Assembly (NCBI GenBank): GCA_009731375.1 | Contig: BJOX01000180.1 | Span: forward strand, 630,118-694,117 | Length of the DNA stretch: 64,000 nucleotides | From: Paulinella micropora | Taxonomy: Eukaryota > Cercozoa > Imbricatea > Euglyphida | Direction of reading: 5' to 3' | Shown here: positions 48,942-57,353 of the stretch, piece after piece | Layout: each line of letters opens with the position of its first letter | Numbering within the stretch: the first letter of the stretch is position 1 | Made by a program: the position numbers and the translations under genes | Notes under the pieces: model-generated | Database searches by the model: none | What the model was told of the DNA's origin: nothing | Seen by the model: the letters and a program-made list of their open reading frames with translations, nothing else

Positions 48942-50228
48942 TTATAAGACGGGTAACAGTGGAAAGTAGTCATCATCGTCGCCGCCGTCAATGGGCAGCG
49001 CGAGCGGCTTGACCTTCGTGCCCGCGTTGGTGTACGCGAACGTGTTCTTGAACGGCGTGATCATCTGGTTTTGCTGTGCAAACCGCTCCGCCAGCTTCTC
49101 TGCCTCTCGGGTCTGGTCGTCCAACCGCTTGAGGATCTCCTTGTCCCGCTGGGCCATGGTCTTCCCGTCCTTTTTCAGGCGCTGTCTCGCGCGGTCGCCG
49201 TAAAATAACATTCGTTGCATCACTTCTCGCTCTTGGCGCGACATCCCCTTGAGCGAAGTCGGCAGCCAGCTCGGCGCGCGGTACGCCAGCTGTTTCAGTC
49301 TCTCTTGTTTCTGGACGTCCGCGCGGCTCGGCAACCTCGGCGGGTCGGGCCCTCTGAGGATGACTTCGCCGTCCGGCAACGAAGCGGGTGCGAGCCAGGA
49401 CTTGTAATTGTACTCAAGCCGGTCGATGTGCTCGTGGTAAACCATTGCGGCATGTCGCGTCCCCACGTTGCGCTCGTCCGTCGCTTGAGCAAAGTGAGCC
49501 AGGAACTCTTTTTTGGGAAAGAGCTGTCCGTAGTTTTCCCACAAGTTGTTGAGGGTGCGCTGCACTTTCGAGTTGAACATGATGCAGTGTGACGTTTGCT
49601 CGCGCATAATGGGACTCACTGAGTTGCGGCCGGTAAGGTACTGCACCGCGATGAAGATCGTGATGTTATAATGGCGGTACGTGCCGAAAAAGTTCTGCAT
49701 CCAGCGGTCGGTCGAGTCGATGATGCCGACAAGGTCGTCAAACACAATGAACGACGGCTCCAAGCGTTTGTTTTCCAGGTAGCGCTTCTTGAGGTTTTCT
49801 ACATAGTTCTGCAAGATGTCCATCCTAAAACCTTCGTAGATCTTGCAGTGCTGCTCGCTCGCAAAGTGGAAACTGAACGAATTCTTGAACTTGGTGCGGA
49901 CCATAATTAAGCCGTACTGGAAAGGGTCCTTTTTGCGCGCGCACAGGCTGTACAGGAGCCATTTCAGGAAGTGCGTTTTGCCGCGCTCTGACTTGCCGAC
50001 GAGCACTAACAGCTGCCCCGCCCCATTTTCGCGCGGGTAGAAAACTTCGATGTTCCGCTTGAACTCGGTCGGCTGCGGCTGTTCTGTCTGTTGTTGTTGC
50101 TTCTTCTTTTTCCTGCCCTTGTCTTTCTGTTTGTCGACATATTCAAGTATTTTCTCTTCGATCGTCCTCTCGCCCAACTGCTGCTCCGGCTCCTGCAGCC
50201 GGTCGACCGGGCCCTCGACAGTCTGCAT
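48942..50228 (-). CDS. A32-type genome-packaging ATPase
   Basis: 428 residues. It pumps viral DNA into the capsid. The FtsK-HerA family pattern is present: Walker A VGKSERGKTHFLKW near residues 76-90, Walker B SFIVFDDL near 160-166, and a sensor-like AVQYLTGRNSVSPIMREQTS with the conserved Gln. A lysine/glutamine-rich N-terminal ~45 residues and a long C-terminal tail (about 260-428, partly coiled coil) make it longer than the usual 250-300. With the major capsid gene it defines a double-jelly-roll virus. Intact; divergent from the small-paralogue cluster. Confidence 0.85.
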   Translation of the reverse strand: MQTVEGPVDRLQEPEQQLGERTIEEKILEYVDKQKDKGRKKKKQQQQTEQPQPTEFKRNIEVFYPRENGAGQLLVLVGKSERGKTHFLKWLLYSLCARKKDPFQYGLIMVRTKFKNSFSFHFASEQHCKIYEGFRMDILQNYVENLKKRYLENKRLEPSFIVFDDLVGIIDSTDRWMQNFFGTYRHYNITIFIAVQYLTGRNSVSPIMREQTSHCIMFNSKVQRTLNNLWENYGQLFPKKEFLAHFAQATDERNVGTRHAAMVYHEHIDRLEYNYKSWLAPASLPDGEVILRGPDPPRLPSRADVQKQERLKQLAYRAPSWLPTSLKGMSRQEREVMQRMLFYGDRARQRLKKDGKTMAQRDKEILKRLDDQTREAEKLAERFAQQNQMITPFKNTFAYTNAGTKVKPLALPIDGGDDDDYFPLLPVL

Positions 50229-50299
50229 TTTTTTCCTTGGTAGAGATTGAAAGCAGAATAATATTTTTTAAAATTTTCGTGGCAGTGTTTTAACACCAG

Positions 50300-50554
50300 A
50301 TGCCCAAGCAATCATGGAAAACAAAGCACGCCGGCGCCGCGTTCACTAACAAGGCGCCCGTGCCCTACAAAAAGAAGACAACTCGTTACGCGGGCGGTGG
50401 GTCGGCCGAGATGGCGGCCCGCACTCGCCACATCATGAAACACGTAAACCCAGATTTGTCGACCGCGCTGGCCGTGCTCGACGATGACGCTATCGAACGG
50501 GCATTTAAGAACATAAAAGACATCAATGCTAGGCTCGGGATTGAGTCCAAGTGA
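50300..50554 (+). CDS. Small basic protein, paralogue 1 of a three-gene family
   Basis: 84 residues. A basic N-terminus leads into TRYAGGGSAEMAARTRHIMK and HVNPDLSTAL. The next gene has the same block (GFAGGVSAEMAARTHHIMKF), and the following broken gene has GGISE...ALMRHVNLDYM. Three consecutive genes with one motif indicate tandem duplication; the motif may be a docking or packaging signal for virion proteins. This copy is the motif with a short tail. No known family. Confidence 0.7.
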   Translation: MPKQSWKTKHAGAAFTNKAPVPYKKKTTRYAGGGSAEMAARTRHIMKHVNPDLSTALAVLDDDAIERAFKNIKDINARLGIESK

Positions 50555-50602
50555 GAGAGGTTTTTTTATATTCTAAAAATTTTACACGTGGAAACCTGAA
50601 AA

Positions 50603-51379
50603 ATGAAACGACGCGCCTTTACCACCAATGCCCGCCTGCCTTTCAAGAAATGCCGCACGGGCTTTGCTGGGGGCGTGTCGGCCGAGATGGCGGCCCGCAC
50701 CCACCACATCATGAAATTTGTCAACCCACAACTCTCGGCCGCCCTTGACCTGATCGACGCGCCCCGGGCGGTCAACGTACCAGTGCCAACAAGCGAGTCG
50801 AAACAAGTGGCGCGCTTGCTAGAGAAACTAACCAAAGCGCTCGGCTACGACGTCGCTCCGTACGTAATGAACCGGCAGGCCTCGCCAGTGCTAGTGCCGT
50901 CGGCCGCGCCGTCGGCCGTGCCCATCGCGCCACCGCCACCGCCGCCGCCACCTCCGCCCTCGGAACCAAAGCCTCTCAAGATTGTCAAGAACACCGCTGC
51001 CCTCAAACCTAAAAAACAAGAGGCCGGTATCGACATGGCCGAGATCGTGGCACGCAGTGGCAAGCTGGCGACCGCCGTGGGCCCCGTCATCACCAAACAG
51101 GAGGAGAAGGACCTCCACACGCTGATAGATCGGTACAGACGAGACAGGGACAGCCACGGGCAGCTGTACCACGCCGCGAAGAGGCACGCGCTGAGCGAGG
51201 ACAAGAAGGTGCCGGCCCCGTACGGCGAGCAGCTTAGGGCACAGTTGGCCGAGTACGAGGCCAGGATCCAAGAGCTGCGGTCAGCGGCCAAGGCGGCAAA
51301 GCCTGACGAAGCCAAGCGGAAGCGCAAGCAGATAACACAGTACGAGAAACTAGTACAACAAATCACAAAGTCACTATAA
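50603..51379 (+). CDS. Paralogue 2: shared motif plus proline linker and coiled coil
   Basis: 258 residues. The N-terminal ~55 carry the shared block (GFAGGVSAEMAARTHHIMKF, VNPQLSAAL). A proline-rich hinge (PPPPPPPPP near residue 115) follows, then a charged, probably helical C-terminal half. This domain plan suits a virion scaffold or internal structural protein. It starts 48 nt after paralogue 1 and is in the same orientation as all later structural genes. Function unknown. Confidence 0.65.
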   Translation: MKRRAFTTNARLPFKKCRTGFAGGVSAEMAARTHHIMKFVNPQLSAALDLIDAPRAVNVPVPTSESKQVARLLEKLTKALGYDVAPYVMNRQASPVLVPSAAPSAVPIAPPPPPPPPPPSEPKPLKIVKNTAALKPKKQEAGIDMAEIVARSGKLATAVGPVITKQEEKDLHTLIDRYRRDRDSHGQLYHAAKRHALSEDKKVPAPYGEQLRAQLAEYEARIQELRSAAKAAKPDEAKRKRKQITQYEKLVQQITKSL

Positions 51380-51418
51380 AAAAAACTTTTTTTTTCTTGT
51401 CCTGGATTTTCAAAAAGA

Positions 51419-54159
51419 ATGCGCTATGTCAGCGGCGACGGCGAAGCGGCCGGCAGCTGGACGGGCCGGCCCAATGGCAAGTTCTTTGACTACCGGCCGC
51501 TGCCTTTCAAACAGCAGGGTAGCAACAGCGGCGGCATTTCGGAAATCTGGCCAAGGCGAAAGCCCTCATGCGCCATGTCAATCTCGATTACATGACCAGC
51601 CTGGTCGATGCCAAGCGCGAACTTAAGCCCGGCGCTCCTGTCGACAAAGAAGGAGGCGGTGGCGGCGGCGCCAAGCCAGAAGGTGGTCCTGAAGGAGGCG
51701 ACAGCGGTGGTGCCAAGCCTAGCACGAAACCGGAAAGCAAATTCGACGGAGCCGAGGCGCTGCAGTTGCCGGAGAACAACAACGAGGACACGTTCATGGC
51801 GGACGCGCCGCCAGCAGAGGACGCGAAAGAGGCGGAACCGGAGGCGAACGAAGGAAACCAGCTGCAGGCGGTCCCGCCCAAGTCGGCCGAGAAGACCCGT
51901 TCCACCAAAATCCAGGCCGAATACAAACGACTGGAATTCGAACGACATGAGCTAGTTCGACGGAAACAAAACAACGAAGAACAGAACAAGCTAGACGAGG
52001 CAAAGTTTGAACACCAAAAACAAGCGGCACTCGAAGACCTGAAGCAGGAGGAGCACAAGCAAAAAATGAAGCTCGAGACGCTGAGGCTGGAGGCCGCGAA
52101 ACAGGCTGCACATAAAAGCCTGGAGGTCGCGAGCGCCCAACAAGAAGCAAAGACTTCTGCCCAGCTAAGTGATCGGATAGCAGCATCCGTGCAGCAACTG
52201 AACGACATCGGAAGACAAATCGCGTACTACGAACAGAACATCGCACAGATAACGGCGGGCGGAGAGGTTACCGCTAACCGGATTGAACAAGGCAAGAATA
52301 AGACCTTGACAATCACGGGTGCCCAGAAAGATGCGCTGCTGCTGACCGACACGGCCGCTGCCAACAACGAGGCGCAGCTCCAAGTCGGCCGAATACAGAA
52401 CAGCGCGAACAGCCAGCTGGCCATCGGGGCGGCCGAGACTGGTGCCAGGGTCACGGGCGAGAAGCAGAGCGCAGTGCTCGGGACGCAGGCGCGGGTAGGG
52501 GATATCCAGCGTTAGGCCCTGGTAACACAAGGCCGGGCGACCGACCAGCACAACGTCCAACAGGCGCAACAGAACGCGGAGGCCGCCAAGCTGTACATCG
52601 GCAGCCAGCAATCCGCTGCCAAACAGGTCCAGGCCATCGAAAACACTATCAGAGACTCTCTTCAGATGTGGAAGGAGGGACAGAAGGGCCAGGCCGCGTC
52701 ACAAATTGCAGACATCGCGTTTGNNNNNNNNNNCCAGGCCGCGTCACAGATTGCAGACATCGCGTTTGCCTTGACCGCGGCGCCAAACGGAAGCACCAGC
52801 CCCATGGCGATAGAGAGCGGTGCTAGCAGCGCTGCTACTGCATCTCCAGGCAGCAGCAGCAGCAGCAGCAGCTCGGCCCCGGACACCCGCCGCAAGTTTA
52901 CCCGGTTCGAGATGGAAAAGATGATGGAGACCATCGAAAAGCTCTCAAAAGAAGACGAATACTACGACTTGACGGCTGCGGCCGAGACGTACGTGGCCGG
53001 CCTCTCGAATTTCTGTTTCAAGAACGCTGTCGGGTTAGAGGACGGATTTACCAGCGTCGCGCAGCAAGTAGTGCGCAAGCTGAGCGGCAAAGACGGTTAC
53101 CTCGCGGAGAACGTGCGCGAGCAGCTCCAGTCTATTCTGAAACAACTGAAGCGAACGAGAGCCAACGACTTCGAAAACCCGGGCGATGAAGTCGACGACG
53201 GCGATCTCGGCATGGACGACGGCTGGCCGCCCGCCGAAGAAGAAGAGAAAGAAGAAGAAGGAGACAGCCCGATGGTATCGGAGCCGGACGAAAAAAGTAC
53301 CGTTCCAACTCTACAGACACAGGCCCTTGTCAGCATCCCCGCGGCCAGCATCAACAATACCAGTAACATCGAGCAGGTCAGCGCGCTGGCTAAAGAATAC
53401 GTCGGCAAAGCGATGAAGGCTGCCGCCACGCCTAAGGAGGCCGTTGCGGGCATGAACACGCAGCTACTGCACACAGACGCGTCGGCTACGCCCAAAGGAA
53501 AAGCGTTTGTCGACGAGGTCAATAAACTCATCGGGTACCCTGCCAGGATGCTCGTCGAGTACAAGAAGGCAGGCACCGAAGAAGAGAAGAACAAGGCGGC
53601 CTTGCTTCTCTACGACAAGCTGGAGGACAAGACTGCGCCTTCTTCCTCCGCCCAAAACAGCAACCAGCTCGTGTTGGCTAGCGATCGTGGTCTCAATTAC
53701 AAACTGTTACACCAGCTCATTACAACGACACCGCCACAGGACGTCCCTGTTGTCGCGCAGATGGTCGTTGCCCCTTATGTCCAGGAATATCTCAAACACC
53801 CAGACAGGAAGGATGCACTTCACGCACAGTTAACAGAGCGGTATAGTCTCCTCTCGAAGATGGGCAGTAACCAGAACCTGGAAGTCTTCGGAAAGAACCT
53901 GGCTCTGATCATGAGGACCGCGGGCGTGACAGCTGTGCCAGACCGCGTCGGGGCTCTCAAGCTAGCTAAGGCAGGTACGAGACGTAGTCTAGAAAACGTC
54001 GGTTCCGCGCCGGCGTCGTCAAATAACACGAATACTGTGAAGGCTATCGAAGAGGGGAAGGCCACGGGCGTAAAAGATAGCGGCAAAAAGGGCAGGCTCA
54101 AGCTAACACACAAAAAACCAAAAGTTGATAATCAACTGATTACACCGGGCCCTGGATAA
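51419..54159 (+). pseudogene. Paralogue 3: long coiled-coil protein broken by frameshift, stop and gap
   Basis: The ATG at 51419 opens a frame with RPLPFKQQGSNSGGISE, then changes frame near 51548, after which ALMRHVNLDYMTSLVDAK completes the shared motif. A long Lys/Glu/Gln-rich helical region (about 51880-52510) meets an in-frame TAG at 52513-52515. The same frame continues open on the other side, so a single C-to-T change of CAG would explain it. Ten Ns at 52724-52733 are bordered by a repeated ~35 bp. The rest runs to 54159, with an acidic stretch near 53190-53290. If whole, it would be about 900 residues, likely a major internal virion protein. Confidence 0.7.
52724..52733. other. 10-N assembly gap
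   Basis: CCAGGCCGCGTCACA(A/G)ATTG and the following GCAGACATCGCGTTTG occur on both sides with one difference, so the gap joins overlapping contig ends. Confidence 0.88.
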
Positions 54160-54169
54160 AAAAAAGAAC

Positions 54170-54436
54170 ATGCAGCACCTGGCCTTCTTCGACCCGACCT
54201 TGGCACTGGCCCTGGGCAAAGTCAACGAGACACAGGCGCGCGTCGCATCGAAAAAGCGCAAGGATCGCGAGGACGCCGAAAAAAAGGCGATCGAAGTTCT
54301 GCAGACTACCGTGGCCGAAGCGCCCATCGAGAAAGTCTTCAAGCAGCCGGCCATTCCTGATGCCGCCATTCTGTTGGAAGTGACGCCTGAACAAGCCGCC
54401 CGTTGCGAGCAGCAGCTGATCGGCGGCGGCAAGTAA
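54170..54436 (+). CDS. Small charged helical protein, unknown
   Basis: 88 residues, starting 10 nt after the preceding stop. The middle is a strongly charged helix (RVASKKRKDREDAEKKAIEV). No domain is recognised. Its position in the structural cluster suggests a small virion or assembly factor. Confidence 0.5.
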   Translation: MQHLAFFDPTLALALGKVNETQARVASKKRKDREDAEKKAIEVLQTTVAEAPIEKVFKQPAIPDAAILLEVTPEQAARCEQQLIGGGK

Positions 54437-54481
54437 TTTAAATAATTTTTTTTTCTTATTGAGTGATATTTAAATACTATC

Positions 54482-55072
54482 ATGAGCAACCGAGGCCCTA
54501 CCGTGCCCCTAGTCAACACCGGCGAGGAAAAGGCGGCCGCCCAGGCCAACCAGGTCGAGCATGGTACCGAGACCCGGCCGGTCATCCAGACCGACTCGCT
54601 CGCTACCAGCTCGATCATCTACTCGGCCCTGAAGGGAGTGAAAGACATCGGCGGGGAGGAGGGGAAGACCCTCGAGAACATGCAGAAGGTGGCCCAGCGC
54701 CTGTCACAGAACTCGCTGGCGCCTTGGTACAAAGGAGCGGTTTTGCTCGTCGGCACTCCCGACGAGATCGAGGGAGTGTACGGAAAAGTCTTTCGTGAAA
54801 AGAACTGTGCCGCTGGCAAACCCTCGCCTACCGAATGGGGAGACAACAACGCCAACATGCTGCCGTGGCTGACGGAAATCAGAAGAACGTACGGGAACAA
54901 CTGGGAGGGCTGCATGCAGGTTTCGGCGTTCGTGGAACAGTACCAAGCGGCCAAGATCAGAGACCAGCAGTGGGCGGCTATCCCCGCGGTGTCTAAGCTC
55001 GATCGCCAGAACGGCTCGGTGCGCGGCTGGAACTCTATCCACACCGCTGGAAACGCCACCATCTTGGGATAA
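54482..55072 (+). CDS. Unknown structural-cluster protein
   Basis: 196 residues, one cysteine near residue 107 and another near 144, tryptophan-rich towards the C-terminus, a hydrophilic N-terminus and no membrane segment. It reads as a compact globular protein. No family recognised. Preceded by an AT-rich tract with TTTTTTTTCTTATTGAG. Confidence 0.5.
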   Translation: MSNRGPTVPLVNTGEEKAAAQANQVEHGTETRPVIQTDSLATSSIIYSALKGVKDIGGEEGKTLENMQKVAQRLSQNSLAPWYKGAVLLVGTPDEIEGVYGKVFREKNCAAGKPSPTEWGDNNANMLPWLTEIRRTYGNNWEGCMQVSAFVEQYQAAKIRDQQWAAIPAVSKLDRQNGSVRGWNSIHTAGNATILG

Positions 55073-55107
55073 AGAAATTTTAATCTTGCGGCCGTAAGAG
55101 CAAAGAG

Positions 55108-55782
55108 ATGACAGACCCGTTTGCTAACCTCGAGCCGCCTACCGCTGAACTTCTCCCTCCTCTCCCACCTCCGCCGCCAGTCGTCGAGATCAAACAGCCG
55201 GCGGCCAAGCGACGCAGGACGGCCGCTCCGTCTCAAGCGAGCCTGGCACGGCGCCTGGCCGCGCCATCGTCGTCAGCAGCGGGGCCGGAAGACCCAGTGC
55301 TGCGCGATGACCCGAACTACAGGCTCCTGTGCGCTTATGGCCGCAGCGCCTTAATTGGACCTAAGCTCAAAAAAGCGCACATCAACTGTGACCCGAAAGC
55401 CCTGCGCAGGCTGCCCAGACAGAAGCTGCCGCTGTTGCTGGACGAAGTCGAGGAAGTGCTGGAAGGCGAACTGTCTGGCGAGCTGGCCGATGCCGTGCTC
55501 AAGCAAGGGCTCGTCTGCCTCGAAAATCTGGTAGCAAACCGGTCGCGTTACCAAATCTCGGGCACGACCGAGGCCTGCTTTACAAATGACAGGTGGTGTT
55601 TCTTGCTAGAAAGAGCCAAGCTGCGCGCGGGCATCGGGCTGCAGCGCCTGGACCCTATGACAGAGCTAGCTTTGTTGACGGCGCAGACTGCCGCCATCAC
55701 TCACGCCAAGAACACGATGTTTGTAGCACAGCCTGTAGCTAGCCAAGCTACAAATCTGGACGCGCCCGCGCCCGAGAAGTAG
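55108..55782 (+). CDS. Unknown protein with proline-rich N-terminus and nuclear-localisation-like motif
   Basis: 224 residues. A proline-rich segment (PPLPPPPPVVEI), then a basic patch AAKRRRTAA typical of nuclear localisation signals, then a ~130-residue helical globular domain (NYRLLCAYGRSALIGPKLKK through ACFTNDRWCFLLERAK). The TCTTG element is 20 nt before the ATG. The C-terminal domain is not recognised. Confidence 0.5.
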   Translation: MTDPFANLEPPTAELLPPLPPPPPVVEIKQPAAKRRRTAAPSQASLARRLAAPSSSAAGPEDPVLRDDPNYRLLCAYGRSALIGPKLKKAHINCDPKALRRLPRQKLPLLLDEVEEVLEGELSGELADAVLKQGLVCLENLVANRSRYQISGTTEACFTNDRWCFLLERAKLRAGIGLQRLDPMTELALLTAQTAAITHAKNTMFVAQPVASQATNLDAPAPEK

Positions 55783-55844
55783 ATCATTAAAAAAATTTTA
55801 TTTTGTTGTGCGCCAATTAAACATCCCCCCTCCGGAAAAGAAAG

Positions 55845-56309
55845 ATGACCGAAATGGTGAGCGACCTGTTTTCTCTTGAAAACTTTGCTCGGTCCGGCAC
55901 GGCCGCCGCGTTTGCCTACGTGGCCGCCCCGGTCGTGATCCCCGGCAACACTTATTTCAGCCTCTCGGCTGTCCCCGGCTTGAGCGGCGTCGTCGTCGAA
56001 AAGAGCAAGGGGCTGGCGGTAGTGGCTTTCTTGACTGCCACTGCGATCGATTTAATCCAGTCGCGCGTGCTGAACCGCACGAAAGAAGGCCGGTTAGCCG
56101 CTTACCCTTCCCTCGCGGTGCACGTGGCCGGAGGAGGCCTGCTGTTTGCTATGCTGCCCAAGCTCATGGGCAGTGGCCAGTTTGGGCTAGTAGGCGACGG
56201 AGACGCTGTCAAGCAGCTGTTCTTGATCGGCGCGCTGTCTGAAGTCTTTTCGCAATATTTCTACGAAAATTACCTGAACCCCGCGGGCCACGGCCACTAC
56301 CGCTTCTAA
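55845..56309 (+). CDS. Multi-pass membrane protein, unknown
   Basis: 154 residues with three or four hydrophobic segments (about residues 20-36, 58-72, 85-105 and 122-135). Glycine- and alanine-rich. Likely inserted in the virion's internal membrane or a host membrane. No family recognised. Confidence 0.5.
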   Translation: MTEMVSDLFSLENFARSGTAAAFAYVAAPVVIPGNTYFSLSAVPGLSGVVVEKSKGLAVVAFLTATAIDLIQSRVLNRTKEGRLAAYPSLAVHVAGGGLLFAMLPKLMGSGQFGLVGDGDAVKQLFLIGALSEVFSQYFYENYLNPAGHGHYRF

Positions 56310-56350
56310 AACCAAAAAAAGAATCTTGTGTAGCTAGTCTAGAGTGAACA

Positions 56351-56879
56351 ATGCTAATTGCGGAAGTTCTGCTGGCCTGGGCCCTGATCGTTACAGCCGC
56401 TATCATCGTGGTCACCTGCTGCAAACGACTCTTTCGTCACCCAAAAATCTCGTGCGACCTCGACAAGCCGCTGCCCACACACTACGTGACGCTAGATGAC
56501 ATCCTCCGGCGGCCTTACCAAGCGCCAAGCGCTGCAGAAGCTCTTTGCGGACCTGGAGACTGTGCTGGACAACTGGGGGCTGCTGTCTGCAGGCGAGAGC
56601 AAGGACCTGCGGATGCAGTGGAACTTAGGTCTTGAGCAGCAAGTTGCGACCGTTGAAAAGTTCTTTTTGCCTGCCTACAAGGACGGCAAGCTCGCCGCGT
56701 ACATCCGGAGCGAAGCCGGCATCTGGTTTGAGCTGGCCGCGAGTGCTCGTGCTCCGACTGCCGCCCTGCAACAGCTGCAGCAAAGATTTCTGGCCAAGCA
56801 GAGTCTGGCCAAGGACGCGCAGTTCCTGGGACAAATTACGCAAGTCATGGAACGCATCTGCCAAGTCGTTGTCTTTTAA
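56351..56879 (+). CDS. Membrane-anchored protein, probably frameshifted (or two overlapping genes)
   Basis: The first frame (56351-56635) starts with a clear transmembrane helix (LLAWALIVTAAIIVVTCC, residues 7-24) and reads well to about 56500. Its remaining codons look like a shadow frame. The second frame (56496-56879, ATG at 56496) encodes a helical domain of about 125 residues. A one-base shift near 56500 would join them into one anchored protein of about 175 residues; genuine overlap of two genes cannot be excluded. The TCTTG element lies 23 nt before the first ATG. Confidence 0.5.
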
Positions 56880-56925
56880 TTAAAAAAATTTAATTTTCGT
56901 GACTCACTAAGTTTAAATCAAGAAG

Positions 56926-57318
56926 ATGGGCAAGAATTCGCCGTACCAGAGCTACGCAGAACAGCAAGAAATAGGTCGTCAGGTGCACGAGGCCGCCGAG
57001 AGAAGACACGCTAGATACCGAGAACAAAGACGGGCTGGCAGGCGAGCGAACAAGTCAGTCAAGGCCGCTGCTAGGAAGGAGAACAGGGAGGAGAGAAGGG
57101 AGAGGCGTCGCGAGGGCCTGCGACAGTTCGGCAATACTCTCAAGGGCATCGGCAACTTTTTCGGCAAGCAGATCGACAAGGTGACCAACATCCCGAAAGA
57201 AGCGATGGACACCACCCAGCATCTAGGCGGCAATGTCGAGGGCAGCCTGAAGGGGCTGGCGCTGCCCTTGGCGGTCGGCGCCGCGGCGATCGGGGCCGTG
57301 ATGATCATGAAAAAATAA
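56926..57318 (+). CDS. Basic protein with C-terminal hydrophobic anchor
   Basis: 130 residues. An extremely arginine-rich, probably helical N-terminal half (RREGLRQFG preceded by alternating R/E/K) leads to GIGNFFGKQIDKV and a C-terminal hydrophobic helix (LALPLAVGAAAIGAVMIM) ending KK. This resembles small tail-anchored virion proteins placed beside the capsid gene in polinton-like viruses: the basic half could contact DNA and the tail the membrane. Function not proven. Confidence 0.55.
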   Translation: MGKNSPYQSYAEQQEIGRQVHEAAERRHARYREQRRAGRRANKSVKAAARKENREERRERRREGLRQFGNTLKGIGNFFGKQIDKVTNIPKEAMDTTQHLGGNVEGSLKGLALPLAVGAAAIGAVMIMKK

Positions 57319-57353
57319 AAAAAATCTTCTTTGTCCTTAATATATCGTATACG

